From contig JBBAAR010000009.1 in NCBI GenBank assembly GCA_041658185.1, positions 70,754 to 134,753 of the forward strand: a stretch of DNA of 64,000 nucleotides, written 5' to 3'. Both the position numbers and the translations under genes were made by a program. Below the pieces are notes generated by a model that saw nothing but the letters and a program-made list of their open reading frames with translations, had not been told where the DNA came from and did not search any database. The stretch comes from UBA8919 sp041658185 (lineage in GTDB: Bacteria > Elusimicrobiota > UBA8919). Position 1 is the stretch's first letter. The number at the start of each line of letters is the position of its first letter. Positions 39,443-48,241 of this stretch are shown piece by piece.

Positions 39443-40194
39443 AACTTCTTGCGATTGATATCGGGAATACAACTATAAATTTCGGGCTCTTTGAAAATGA
39501 AAAGTTAGAAAAAGCGACAGTATTTACCGAAAAGTTCAAAAAAATTCCTTTCGGCGATTATGACAATGGGATAATTGCATCCGTCGTTCCTTATGCAACA
39601 AAAAAAATAATCCGACTGCTAAAAATTAAGCCGATAATTCTTGACAGTAAAAATATTCCTATAAAGATTAAGGTTAAAAATCCGCAAAAAGTCGGTCCAG
39701 ACCGACTGGTTAACGCTTTCGCCGCAAAAGAACTTTACGGTGTCCCGTCGGTAGTTGTTGATTTAGGAACGGCTACGACTTTTGACGTCGTATCAAAAAA
39801 CGGAGAGTATATCGGTGGCGTAATTGCGCCCGGAATTAAAATTTCGGCGGAATCACTTTATGAAAAGACAGCGAAACTGCCTAAAATAAAATTAGAAGTT
39901 CCAAAAAATATCATCGGTAAAAATACGAAAGAAGCTATAATGTCCGGCATATTTTACGGCCATCTCGGACTAATAAAGGAGGTGATAAAAAAGGTTAAAG
40001 GTGAAAGGTTAAATGTGAAAAAGATTATTTTGACTGGCGGATATGCAACATTTTTCTCAAAACATTTTCCGGATTTCATAGTTGACGGAGACATTACATT
40101 AAAAGGACTTAAAATAATTTTTGAAAAGTTGTCCCTAAAGGGACTTCTCCCACGGGGACTTCCTTTGGTCGCTGCGGTCGCAAAAAAACAATGA
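39439..40194 (+). CDS. coaX: type III pantothenate kinase
   Basis: A 251-residue enzyme that makes 4'-phosphopantothenate in CoA synthesis. A-I-D-I-G-N-T motif at the N-terminus, G-P-D-R-L-V-N-A motif, D-L-G-T-A-T-T-F-D and G-G-x-I-A-P-G are present. Two repeat-derived parts are visible: GGTTAAA/GGTGAAA heptamers (39990-40020) in the C-terminal half, and a GGGACTT/GGTCGCTGC element (40132-40185) that encodes the last ~20 residues. It overlaps the CBM48 gene by 4 nt. Confidence 0.94.
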   Translation: MKLLAIDIGNTTINFGLFENEKLEKATVFTEKFKKIPFGDYDNGIIASVVPYATKKIIRLLKIKPIILDSKNIPIKIKVKNPQKVGPDRLVNAFAAKELYGVPSVVVDLGTATTFDVVSKNGEYIGGVIAPGIKISAESLYEKTAKLPKIKLEVPKNIIGKNTKEAIMSGIFYGHLGLIKEVIKKVKGERLNVKKIILTGGYATFFSKHFPDFIVDGDITLKGLKIIFEKLSLKGLLPRGLPLVAAVAKKQ

Positions 40195-40207
40195 TGCTCG
40201 TCGGTAA

Positions 40208-40227
40208 TATATACCAATTGGTATATA
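40208..40227. promoter_or_regulatory. 20-bp perfect palindrome, candidate operator
   Basis: TATATACCAA (40208-40217) is followed directly by its reverse complement, 28 nt before the start codon of the outer-membrane protein gene and overlapping its probable promoter. The size and symmetry suit a dimeric repressor such as a TetR-like protein, but no regulator gene is nearby. No T-tract, so not a terminator. Confidence 0.5.
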
Positions 40228-40254
40228 ACAAATGTTAGAGAAAAAGGAGATGAT

Positions 40255-41016
40255 ATGAAAAAAGTTTTTACGGTATTTGCAGTTTGTTTTTCTGTCGTTA
40301 GTTTTTCGTTTTCGGAAGCGCTCAATTTTGACCAGTTGAATACATATCTTGAAGACACTTATCTGGAACCGATGGCAAAAGACATAGGTTCAGTGCTTGC
40401 GGGAAATATGTTTCATTCCGGAAGGAATCTCGGTTTTCCGGGTTTTGATATAGGATTCGGGCTTGCACTTTCCACGAAGCCGAACAAAGACAATAAAATT
40501 TTAAGAGAGAGTTTCGGTACCCAGAATAATCCGAAAGACGTTATGTTCGGGCTGCCTTTTATTCAGGCATCAATAGGGCTTCCAAAAAAAATTGACGTTA
40601 TCGTCCGCGGGTTTCCAAAAACGAACGACATAAACCTTTTCGGCGTTGGTGTAAAATACTGCATAGTTGAAGAGGAACTTGCCGTTGTTAAACTCGGGTG
40701 GTCTGTGATGTATTCCTATAACTCTCTGGAATTTGCAACGTTCAAATCAAACGTTAATTCGTTGACAACAATGTTTTCCGTAAAAATTCCGGTTGTTGAG
40801 CCGTATGTGGGAATTGCAATAGACAGGACGTCGCTAAAAACCGAATTGTCGGCGCAGGATCTCGGTATCAGAGCAAACCTTGACGTTACGACGACCGTCC
40901 CGAGATATATAGTAGGGTTTAATCTTTCACCGCTGCCGTTTACATATATAAACGTTGCCGGAACATATCTTGTGGACCATCTCGGCGTTGATTTCGGACT
41001 CGGACTAAAGTTTTAA
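40255..41016 (+). CDS. outer-membrane beta-barrel protein (DUF6588-like)
   Basis: 253 residues with a signal peptide (about 1-22, ending S-F-S-E-A) and a beta-strand-rich mature part with conserved-looking G-F-P-G-F-D-I-G-F-G-L, I-Q-A-S-I-G-L-P and a terminal strand ending G-L-G-L-K-F. The overall pattern recalls DUF6588 barrels; this is from memory and not certain. GGAGATGAT precedes the ATG, and a 20-bp palindrome lies in its promoter region. Confidence 0.68.
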   Translation: MKKVFTVFAVCFSVVSFSFSEALNFDQLNTYLEDTYLEPMAKDIGSVLAGNMFHSGRNLGFPGFDIGFGLALSTKPNKDNKILRESFGTQNNPKDVMFGLPFIQASIGLPKKIDVIVRGFPKTNDINLFGVGVKYCIVEEELAVVKLGWSVMYSYNSLEFATFKSNVNSLTTMFSVKIPVVEPYVGIAIDRTSLKTELSAQDLGIRANLDVTTTVPRYIVGFNLSPLPFTYINVAGTYLVDHLGVDFGLGLKF

Positions 41017-41017
41017 C

Positions 41018-41046
41018 TTGACATCCTGAATTATTTTAAGTATAAT
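41018..41046 (+). promoter_or_regulatory. consensus groESL promoter
   Basis: TTGACA (41018-41023) and TATAAT (41041-41046), 17-bp spacer: a perfect sigma-70 promoter. No CIRCE-type inverted repeat (TTAGCACTC with a 9-bp spacer) is seen, so HrcA control is not supported by sequence. The leader is about 70 nt. Confidence 0.9.
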
Positions 41047-41122
41047 AACTTATTCTGAAACTTTTTGAAACTTGTTTCATAAAACTGCATCTAAATAAAA
41101 ATTGAAAGGGAGGTGATTTATT

Positions 41123-41413
41123 ATGAAGATTAGACCGCTCGGCGATAGAGTAATAGTCAAGCCGGCAGAGGAAAAAGAGATAAAGAAAGGCGGGATTATA
41201 ATTCCGGATACTGCGAAGGAAAAACCGCAGGAAGGCGATGTTATCGCGGTAGGACCCGGAAAAGTTGACGAAACCGGTAAAAAAATTCCGATGGATGTCA
41301 AAGCAGGCGATAAAATTCTCTACGGAAAATATTCCGGAACGGAAATAAAAATTGACGACAAAGAATATCTCATTATGCACCAGGAAGATATTTTGGGAAT
41401 AGTTGAAAAATAA
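41123..41413 (+). CDS. groES: co-chaperonin GroES
   Basis: The 96-residue lid of the chaperonin. M-K-I-R-P-L-G-D-R-V, the mobile-loop region G-G-I-I-I-P-D, and G-x-K-I-L-Y-G-K-Y-S-G-T are typical. GGGAGGTGAT precedes the ATG. It is 17 nt from groEL, a normal operon. Confidence 0.97.
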   Translation: MKIRPLGDRVIVKPAEEKEIKKGGIIIPDTAKEKPQEGDVIAVGPGKVDETGKKIPMDVKAGDKILYGKYSGTEIKIDDKEYLIMHQEDILGIVEK

Positions 41414-41430
41414 TTCGGGGGTAATTAAAA

Positions 41431-43086
41431 ATGGCAAAACAGTTGAAGTTTTCTGACGAGGCAATGCGAGCCATTAAATCAGGCGTTGATAAACTCGCAA
41501 ATGCAGTAAAGGTAACTCTGGGACCAAAAGGCAGATATGTAGTGCTTGATAAAAAGTTCGGTTCACCGACGGTAACTAACGACGGTGTGACTATCGCTAA
41601 AGACATTGAACTTGAAGACCCGTTTGAAAATATGGGCGCGGAACTGGTAAAAGAGGTTGCATCAAAAACAAACGATGTTGCGGGCGACGGCACGACTACC
41701 GCTACACTTCTGGCACAGTCCATAATCACAGAGGGGTTAAGAAACATCACAGCCGGTGCGAATGCAATTCATGTAAAAAGAGGAATTGACAAAGCGGTTG
41801 AAGCGGCGGTAAATTACATAAAAAAAGTCGCAAAAAAAATTCCGCAGGACAATCTTGAAAAAGCAAAAGAGGAAATCCTTCAAATTGCCACTATTTCCGC
41901 CAACGATAAAGAAATAGGGGAAAAAATCACATCGGCTATATTGAAAGTCGGAAAAGACGGTGTAATTACGATTGAGGAAGGCAAGACGGCAGAAACCATC
42001 GTTGAGACCGTTGAAGGCATGCAGTTTGACAGGGGCTACATCTCGCCGTATTTTGTTACCGATGCGGAAAGAATGGAAGCGATTCTGGAAGATGCCTACA
42101 TCATTATCACCGATAAAAAACTTTCATCAATGCAGGACCTTCTTCCGCTTTTGGAAAAAATCGCGCAGACCGGCAAACAGTTTCTTATCATCGCGGAAGA
42201 TATAGACGGCGAGGCATTGGCAACGCTGGTCGTAAATAAACTTCGCGGAACGCTTAAATGCGCCGCAGTAAAAGCACCCGGTTTCGGCGACAGAAGAAAG
42301 GAAATGCTTGAAGATATCGCAACATTGACGAAAGGTCAGGTTATTTCAGATGAGTTGGGGCTGAAAATTGAGAAAATCGGACTTGAAATGCTGGGCTCCG
42401 CAAAAAGAATTGTTGTTGACAAGGAAAACACGACTATTGTCGGCGGAAACGGCAACAAAGAAGACATCAAAAAGCGGGTCAATCAAATAAGAAAGCAGAT
42501 TGATGACTCCACTTCCGATTACGATAAGGAAAAACTTCAGGAACGGCTTGCAAAACTTGTCGGCGGAGTTGCGGTTATAAATGTCGGAGCTTCAACAGAA
42601 ACAGAAATGAAGTCAAAAAAGTTTAAGGTTGAAGATGCGATGCACGCCACCCGAGCAGCAATTGAGGAAGGAGTTATACCGGGCGGAGGAGTCGTGCTTT
42701 TGAGGGCGATAACGGAAGTTGAGAAACTCAAGAGCGGGGACCCCGACGAGCAGACGGGAATAAACATAGTCAAGAGGGCGCTTGAAGACCCGATCAGACA
42801 GATTGCCGAAAACGCCGGTATTGAGGGTTCTGTCGTGGTTGACAGGGTGAAAAAAGAGTCAAATGTCAACTTCGGACTGAATGCCGAAACCGGCGAATAT
42901 GTTGATATGATAAAGGCGGGAATTATTGACCCGGCAAAGGTCACCCGTTTTGCGTTACAAAATGCGTCGTCAATATCCGGACTGATTCTAACTACGGAAT
43001 GTCTTATTACCGACATTCCCGAAAAAGACAAAGGACCTATGATGCCTCCGGGCGGAATGGGTGGAATGGGCGGCGGGATGTATTAA
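41431..43086 (+). CDS. groL: chaperonin GroEL
   Basis: A 551-residue chaperonin subunit. The ATPase motif D-V-A-G-D-G-T-T-T-A-T is near residue 86, A-A-V-E-E-G-V-I/I-P-G-G-G pattern near 410, and the C-terminal G-G-M repeats (G-G-M-G-G-M-G-G-G-M-Y) are all standard. A terminator follows. Confidence 0.98.
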   Translation: MAKQLKFSDEAMRAIKSGVDKLANAVKVTLGPKGRYVVLDKKFGSPTVTNDGVTIAKDIELEDPFENMGAELVKEVASKTNDVAGDGTTTATLLAQSIITEGLRNITAGANAIHVKRGIDKAVEAAVNYIKKVAKKIPQDNLEKAKEEILQIATISANDKEIGEKITSAILKVGKDGVITIEEGKTAETIVETVEGMQFDRGYISPYFVTDAERMEAILEDAYIIITDKKLSSMQDLLPLLEKIAQTGKQFLIIAEDIDGEALATLVVNKLRGTLKCAAVKAPGFGDRRKEMLEDIATLTKGQVISDELGLKIEKIGLEMLGSAKRIVVDKENTTIVGGNGNKEDIKKRVNQIRKQIDDSTSDYDKEKLQERLAKLVGGVAVINVGASTETEMKSKKFKVEDAMHATRAAIEEGVIPGGGVVLLRAITEVEKLKSGDPDEQTGINIVKRALEDPIRQIAENAGIEGSVVVDRVKKESNVNFGLNAETGEYVDMIKAGIIDPAKVTRFALQNASSISGLILTTECLITDIPEKDKGPMMPPGGMGGMGGGMY

Positions 43087-43111
43087 AAAGGCAGGTAAAA
43101 GGTAAAAGGTT

Positions 43112-43142
43112 AAAAGGTCGGAATTGCTTTCCGGCCTTTTTT
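43112..43142 (+). terminator. groESL terminator
   Basis: Arms AAAAGGTCGGAA (43112-43123) and TTCCGGCCTTTT (43129-43140), 5-nt loop, then further T's. GGTAAAA heptamers precede it. Confidence 0.88.
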
Positions 43143-43179
43143 CTTTTTTATATTTCTCGTCGGAAACTAAAAAAAGTAC

Positions 43180-43208
43180 TTGACAAAATGCCAAAAATAC
43201 TTTATACT
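43180..43208 (+). promoter_or_regulatory. consensus promoter ahead of the riboswitches
   Basis: TTGACA (43180-43185) and TATACT (43203-43208), 17-bp spacer. Transcription would start near 43215, so both riboswitch candidates lie in one ~480-nt leader. Confidence 0.85.
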
Positions 43209-43239
43209 TATGGTGGGTAGATAGGTTATCTATTTACCC

Positions 43240-43338
43240 GCAGAAGCGAAAAAGGCAAACCCCCGCCTGGTAGTTTTGCGAAGTGAAAAAGTGGGGGGGC
43301 GCAAAGCTGCGGAACCTTAAAGGTTGGTCCGGCTGCCG
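43240..43338 (+). promoter_or_regulatory. c-di-GMP riboswitch candidate (GEMM-I), first of two
   Basis: The core matches the GEMM-I consensus: G-G-C-A-A-A-C at 43254-43260, a P2-type helix of C-run and G-run, G-G-C-G-C-A-A-A-G-C at 43298-43307, a GAACCTTAAAGGTT hairpin, and C-C-G-G-C-T-G-C-C-G closing at 43329-43338, followed by T6. GEMM-I aptamers bind cyclic di-GMP and usually control motility or surface-attachment genes. Found by eye; a covariance-model search would confirm it. Confidence 0.8.
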
Positions 43339-43477
43339 TTTTTTGAGCGTTGTGAAAGACAGCCGGATTGTTGTAAGGTCAGCCGAGTTGCCGAGTTAAT
43401 TGTCATATTGTAGTTGCCCAATTTATTGGGCTAATGACAATTTTCAGGTAATTCGGTTTTTATTTTCAACGATATTC

Positions 43478-43611
43478 AACGAAAAAGGCAAACCCGTCGG
43501 TCGCAAGACCCAACTCCGAAGCATATCGGAGACCAAGGCGGGGGCGCAAAGATACAGAATCTACGAGGCGTCCTGATAAATTGGGGCGAATCAAGATGGC
43601 TGAACTGCCGA
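43478..43611 (+). promoter_or_regulatory. c-di-GMP riboswitch candidate (GEMM-I), second of two
   Basis: A second GEMM-I-like core: A-A-G-G-C-A-A-A-C-C-C at 43485-43495, G-G-G-G-C-G-C-A-A-A-G-A at 43540-43551, and A-T-G-G-C-T-G-A-A-C-T-G-C-C-G closing at 43596-43610, with a longer P2 insert than usual (CTCCGA/TCGGAG hairpin). Tandem aptamers can give sharper or two-input control. It lies about 60-110 nt ahead of the candidate terminator and start codon of the kelch gene. Confidence 0.72.
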
Positions 43612-43670
43612 AAGATGTTGAATCCGCATACAGCGGAAATAATTGTGACCGAGCCATGAGGCGAGGGAAT

Positions 43671-43722
43671 GCCGCTAAAAATAATAAAACCGATAAAATG
43701 TCGGCTTTGGAGCGGCTTTTTT
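43671..43722 (+). terminator. riboswitch expression-platform terminator candidate
   Basis: GCCGCT (43671-43676) pairs with AGCGGC (43711-43716), followed by T6; inside is a CCGA/TCGG mini-stem (43690-43693, 43701-43704). The in-frame ATG at 43698 lies in this inner loop, so folding could both terminate transcription and hide the start codon. Confidence 0.6.
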
Positions 43723-46700
43723 ATTTGATATATGACGGTATTAAACTAAACCCGGAAGAATATAAACTATCGTTCACAAAAATCATTCTTCTGGGTTTTT
43801 TGATTTTTGTTACTTGTTCCATATCTCTTTTTGCAAGTGATTTTGTATGGACAACCAAAACAAGTATGCCGACGGCAAGAGGACATAGTGTTGTTGGAGT
43901 AGTAAATAACAAAATTTATGTTATCGGCGGTTGTAAAACAGGTGGTGCTATTTTTTCTACAGTAGAAGAATATAATCCTGCAACAGATACATGGACAACA
44001 AAAGCAAGTATGCCTACTGCAAGATGTATGTTTGCCGCAGGGGTAGTAAATAACAAAATTTATGCAATTGGCGGAGCTCCTAATGGTGCCAATGTTTCAG
44101 TTAACCTTAAAACTGTAGAGGAATATGACCCTGCAACAGATACTTGGACGACAAAGACAAGTATGCCGACACCAAGGCATGGTCATACTATTGGAGTAGC
44201 AAATAATAAAATCTATGTGATTGCCGGATGGAATGAGATTGCGAACACTTGGCTCAGAACCGTAGAGGAATATGACCCTGCAACAGATACTTGGACGACA
44301 AAAACAAATGTCCCTACCGCAAGAAGATGGCTTGCTGCAGGGGTAGTAAATAACAAGATATATGCAATAGGCGGTTCCGAAAATCCTTATTTATCTACGA
44401 TAGAAGAATATAACCCTGCAACAAATACATGGACAACAAAAGCAAATATGCCAACGGCGAGATGCAATCTCGATGCTGGCATAATAAATAATAAAATATA
44501 TGTTATAGGTGGGAATCAAACAATGCTTCGTGCTGATGTTGAGGAATATGATCCTGTATCAAACATCTGGATAATAAAAAAACCCATTCCAACGGGAAGA
44601 TGTGGTGCCAGAATAGGCGTTGTAAACAATAAAATTTATGTTATCGGCGGAAATTGGAGCGACGCATATGATACAGTGGAGGAAGGTAGCATAGTTGATA
44701 TAGATACAACTCCTCCGGTTTCCTTTATTTCCTCTCCGTATAAATCCGCTTACAGTTATCAATATATTCCCATAAACGGCACTGCATCGCAGGATTCAAA
44801 AAAGTTGGAAGTTCAAATTGAGCAGGTTGAATCAAAGACATACTGGGACGGAAAATGCTGGGTCGGGACGCCGAACTGGCTTCTTTGTAACGACACAACT
44901 TCGTGGAATTATCCTATATCAACATATTTTTCTGAAAGTTTGACATACAATGTAAAATCGCGTGCGACCGACATTTCGGCAAATGTTGAAACGCCGTCAA
45001 ACGGCATAACATTCGTTATTGATACAAAGCCGCCTTATTCCTATTTCACTCTTCCCGAATACAACAACAAAATGTACTCGGATATGCCGAAAATTTACGG
45101 TCAGGCAGCGGATTCAAAATCCGGCGTCGCTATGGTGCGGGTGCGGCTTAAAGATGAAACTGACGGAACTTACTGGGATGGAAGCGGCTGGAATACGAAT
45201 GAAATTTGGTTGAAAATGTCAAATATATCCGGCTCATTTGAAATGCCTGTCAATTTATGGAAAATAAACCATTACTATAATGTTAAATCACAGGCGATTG
45301 ATTTCGCAGGACTTGAAGAGGGTTTGAATTCCGGTTACAGTTTTTACATTCTCTCCGCTTTGAAGTTATCGGCAAAAACATCAAAACAAACATACAATTA
45401 CGGCGAACCGGTTAGCGTTGAAATTTCTGTTGAAAACACATCTCAAAGCACCCAGATTCTTGATCTGCCGTCGTCAAAAATTTACGATTTTACAGTTGAT
45501 TCAATTTACAGATATTCCGACGGTAAAGCGTTTGAACCCGTTAAAACCTCATTCAATTTTAAGCCGGGGAATACGCTATATTCAGAAAAAATTGCTCAAA
45601 TAATTCCCAAAGGACAACATCTTTTATTGGCTGGAATTGAGAAATTAAACCTTACATCAAAATATGTTTTTGATGTTATTGCGGACACTATTGCACCGTC
45701 AATTGCACTTCAACCGGTTGCTGACGGTCAATATAGATATTTTTCAATTCCTGTTGCCGCAAATATAACGGATAATTCCGCTATAAAATCGGTAACGCTT
45801 TTTAGCGGGGCAAACTCATGGGAGATGGTAAAAACTGCGGATAACTTATGGACGGGCGCAATTCCTGCCGATTACAATACTTCCGATACGCTTTCATACC
45901 GAATTGAGGCAATTGATATATCGGGAAATAAATCAACAACGGAAACAAAAACAATTTCAATAAAAGATGTTCCTGCTCCGAAACCCGAGGATATAACGGT
46001 TGTCGCTCGGCAAGAGTTGACATATCTCATAGGACTTAAAAACTTTGCCGATATTGGCGGCGTTTATTACAGGGTTTATTATGACAAAGGCACCGGCGTT
46101 GTTGATTATTCAAACTCTCTTGGAGTAATAAATGAGAATACAAAGACAATAAGCACCCCGAAATTAGCACCATCAACCGATTATAAATTCGTTATCGTGA
46201 CTGTTACCGAAGCGACGGAAAACAATACGGATGCACTGCAATCTTCTGATATCCCGAACATATTTATAAGAACACCGTCAAATGCAGAGGAACTCCGGGT
46301 CACTGACGGGGGCGATGGAGAAGGCAGAATAAGAATTCGTATTCCGGTGGTTGAAATTTCAACAGATGTAGTTTTTACTTCAGGAAACGATGATGGCAAT
46401 GACGGGCGGGCTATTATCGGTGATCCGATACCAATTCTGTACTACCCGCCTTCACCGGAACCGACATTGCCTAAAAAACCTACAGATTATTACTATATTG
46501 AAGTTATACCATCGCCGCAACCGGTTGTACTTGATTATGCGGATGATAATCAAGACGGATTTTTGGACGGAACTTTCATAAAAGAAGCCACACTTGTAAT
46601 TTTGAGATACGACGAGTTTGAAAGAAAATGGGTCGGTGGAATTGAGACAACTGTTGACACACAACTCAACAAATGTTTTGCATTAGCAGACAGGGCTGGA

Positions 46701-48236
46701 ATGTACGCCCTATATTCAACAATTCAGATTTATCCTGTTCCGGTTAAAAATTTATCAGGTGAGTCAACAGATAAATCTGAGGCAAAAATCAATTGGCAGC
46801 CGTCAACTTCCATAAATTCACAGCAGTATAATGTTTATTATGACAACAATCTTTATCTTGAAAAATTTTATTCCGCAAAATACCGCATTTACTGGGATAG
46901 AGGGACGGGAACTGTTGATTACTCAAAAGTTATTACTGAACTTCAAAATCCGGCGACTTCATTTATTTCTAATCCGCTTGAAAAAGGACTTTACAAATTT
47001 GCGGTTCGGGTCGTTGATATTGAAGGAACGGAAGAAAAAAATACGGATTATGTGCTGATAAATATAGGAACAATTGGGACAGCAGAGGCTGTCATAAGAA
47101 TTCCGAAAGACGGAAAACGGCTGCGGGGTAATGCTGTTACCGTTATAGCGGATGCCACACCGGATACAACGGCAGTTATGTTTCAATATAAAAATTCAGA
47201 TGACAAATGGATAGATATTTCAACTATTGACAAAAAGCCGCCGTACGCAGTGTATTGGAATTTAAGTGATGTAAAAAACGGTGAATACAAACTTCGTGCA
47301 GTGGCGTATGATTTACTAAATATATCTTCTAAAAATCCCGCCCAAATAACCGTTTATGTTGACGATGTCAACTGGGACATTTCTGAAGACGGCAATCCTT
47401 CCGTGGACCCGAACAATCAGCATAGAAAACAGGAAAAAATCCCTGCTGCTTCGCAGCAAACAAATGAGATGGAAATAATGACTGCCGACGGAACGGGCGC
47501 TATCGTCCCCGAAGGTATCGTTGAAAAAGAAAGCGTTTTGGAAATAAGAACCCTCTCGCAGGAAAATTTACCGATACCGACGGCTTCTTCTCTTGAAGCC
47601 ATAGATGTCTTCCGCGATTATAATTTTAGCGACGGTAAATCTGAGTTTGAAAAAGACCTTACAATACTTCTGCCGTACCCCGATGAAAACAATGACGGAA
47701 TTGTGGACGGAACTGACAAAAAAACGGAATCGCTTGATATCTATTATCTTGACGAAAAGAAAAACGAATGGAAAAAAGCGGATAATCGTTCGGGGCTCGG
47801 CGACGGTACAAATCCGGGGCAGGGCGACGGCAGGGATAATTCAAAAGACGACGGGACAGACAACCCCAATAATTCAAAGAAAACCGTTTTACTTTCATCA
47901 TCAGTGACGAAAACAATTTCTGCAAGAGTAAATCACTTTACAAAATTCGGAATTTTTGCGAAGGTGCCAAAAACAAATCTCACATCAGTTTCGGTATATC
48001 CTAACCCGTTTAAGCCATCATATGGACACACTCAAATAACTTTTGACGGACTTACGGCAAATATCAAAATAAAAATTTATACCGTCGCCGGACGACTCGT
48101 GGATGAATTTGAAACCGAAACCTCCGGCAGTTATAACTGGAATCCCGACGATGCGGCATCAGGAGTATATATCTATTACATTGAGGACAAAAACGGCACC
48201 GGCAGTAAAAAAGGCAAACTGGCTATAATCAGGTGA
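43698..48236 (+). CDS. kelch-propeller secreted protein with Ig-like domains and T9SS/FlgD-like C-terminal domain
   Basis: About 1512 residues. Six kelch repeats of ~48 residues (each with M-P-T-A-R, V-N-N-K-I-Y-V/A-I-G-G and V-E-E-Y-x-P-A-T-D-T-W), enough for a closed six-bladed propeller, follow a signal helix (F-L-I-F-V-T-C-S-I-S-L-F-A). Next come several Ig/FN3-like segments and an Asp-rich region (G-D-G-T...G-Q-G-D-G). The C-terminal ~85 residues start Y-P-N-P-F-K-P and end G-V-Y-I-Y-Y-I-E-D with K-K-G-K-L-A-I-I-R, the T9SS type-A/FlgD Ig-like sorting pattern. ATG 43698 is the last in-frame ATG before the signal helix (43596 and 43657 lie inside or just after the second aptamer); the TTG at 43725 is also possible. 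Probably a c-di-GMP-controlled adhesin; inferred. Confidence 0.82.
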   Translation: MSALERLFYLIYDGIKLNPEEYKLSFTKIILLGFLIFVTCSISLFASDFVWTTKTSMPTARGHSVVGVVNNKIYVIGGCKTGGAIFSTVEEYNPATDTWTTKASMPTARCMFAAGVVNNKIYAIGGAPNGANVSVNLKTVEEYDPATDTWTTKTSMPTPRHGHTIGVANNKIYVIAGWNEIANTWLRTVEEYDPATDTWTTKTNVPTARRWLAAGVVNNKIYAIGGSENPYLSTIEEYNPATNTWTTKANMPTARCNLDAGIINNKIYVIGGNQTMLRADVEEYDPVSNIWIIKKPIPTGRCGARIGVVNNKIYVIGGNWSDAYDTVEEGSIVDIDTTPPVSFISSPYKSAYSYQYIPINGTASQDSKKLEVQIEQVESKTYWDGKCWVGTPNWLLCNDTTSWNYPISTYFSESLTYNVKSRATDISANVETPSNGITFVIDTKPPYSYFTLPEYNNKMYSDMPKIYGQAADSKSGVAMVRVRLKDETDGTYWDGSGWNTNEIWLKMSNISGSFEMPVNLWKINHYYNVKSQAIDFAGLEEGLNSGYSFYILSALKLSAKTSKQTYNYGEPVSVEISVENTSQSTQILDLPSSKIYDFTVDSIYRYSDGKAFEPVKTSFNFKPGNTLYSEKIAQIIPKGQHLLLAGIEKLNLTSKYVFDVIADTIAPSIALQPVADGQYRYFSIPVAANITDNSAIKSVTLFSGANSWEMVKTADNLWTGAIPADYNTSDTLSYRIEAIDISGNKSTTETKTISIKDVPAPKPEDITVVARQELTYLIGLKNFADIGGVYYRVYYDKGTGVVDYSNSLGVINENTKTISTPKLAPSTDYKFVIVTVTEATENNTDALQSSDIPNIFIRTPSNAEELRVTDGGDGEGRIRIRIPVVEISTDVVFTSGNDDGNDGRAIIGDPIPILYYPPSPEPTLPKKPTDYYYIEVIPSPQPVVLDYADDNQDGFLDGTFIKEATLVILRYDEFERKWVGGIETTVDTQLNKCFALADRAGMYALYSTIQIYPVPVKNLSGESTDKSEAKINWQPSTSINSQQYNVYYDNNLYLEKFYSAKYRIYWDRGTGTVDYSKVITELQNPATSFISNPLEKGLYKFAVRVVDIEGTEEKNTDYVLINIGTIGTAEAVIRIPKDGKRLRGNAVTVIADATPDTTAVMFQYKNSDDKWIDISTIDKKPPYAVYWNLSDVKNGEYKLRAVAYDLLNISSKNPAQITVYVDDVNWDISEDGNPSVDPNNQHRKQEKIPAASQQTNEMEIMTADGTGAIVPEGIVEKESVLEIRTLSQENLPIPTASSLEAIDVFRDYNFSDGKSEFEKDLTILLPYPDENNDGIVDGTDKKTESLDIYYLDEKKNEWKKADNRSGLGDGTNPGQGDGRDNSKDDGTDNPNNSKKTVLLSSSVTKTISARVNHFTKFGIFAKVPKTNLTSVSVYPNPFKPSYGHTQITFDGLTANIKIKIYTVAGRLVDEFETETSGSYNWNPDDAASGVYIYYIEDKNGTGSKKGKLAIIR

Positions 48237-48241
48237 CTGCG

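Noticed and set aside
41024..41122. CIRCE (HrcA) operator at groES
   Set aside because: No TTAGCACTC-spacer-GAGTGCTAA inverted repeat was found in the leader.
42537..43031. 164-codon minus-strand ORF opposite groEL (and similar long antisense frames opposite accD, ilvD, dnaE)
   Set aside because: Shadow frames of highly conserved genes, lacking start signals and any family resemblance.
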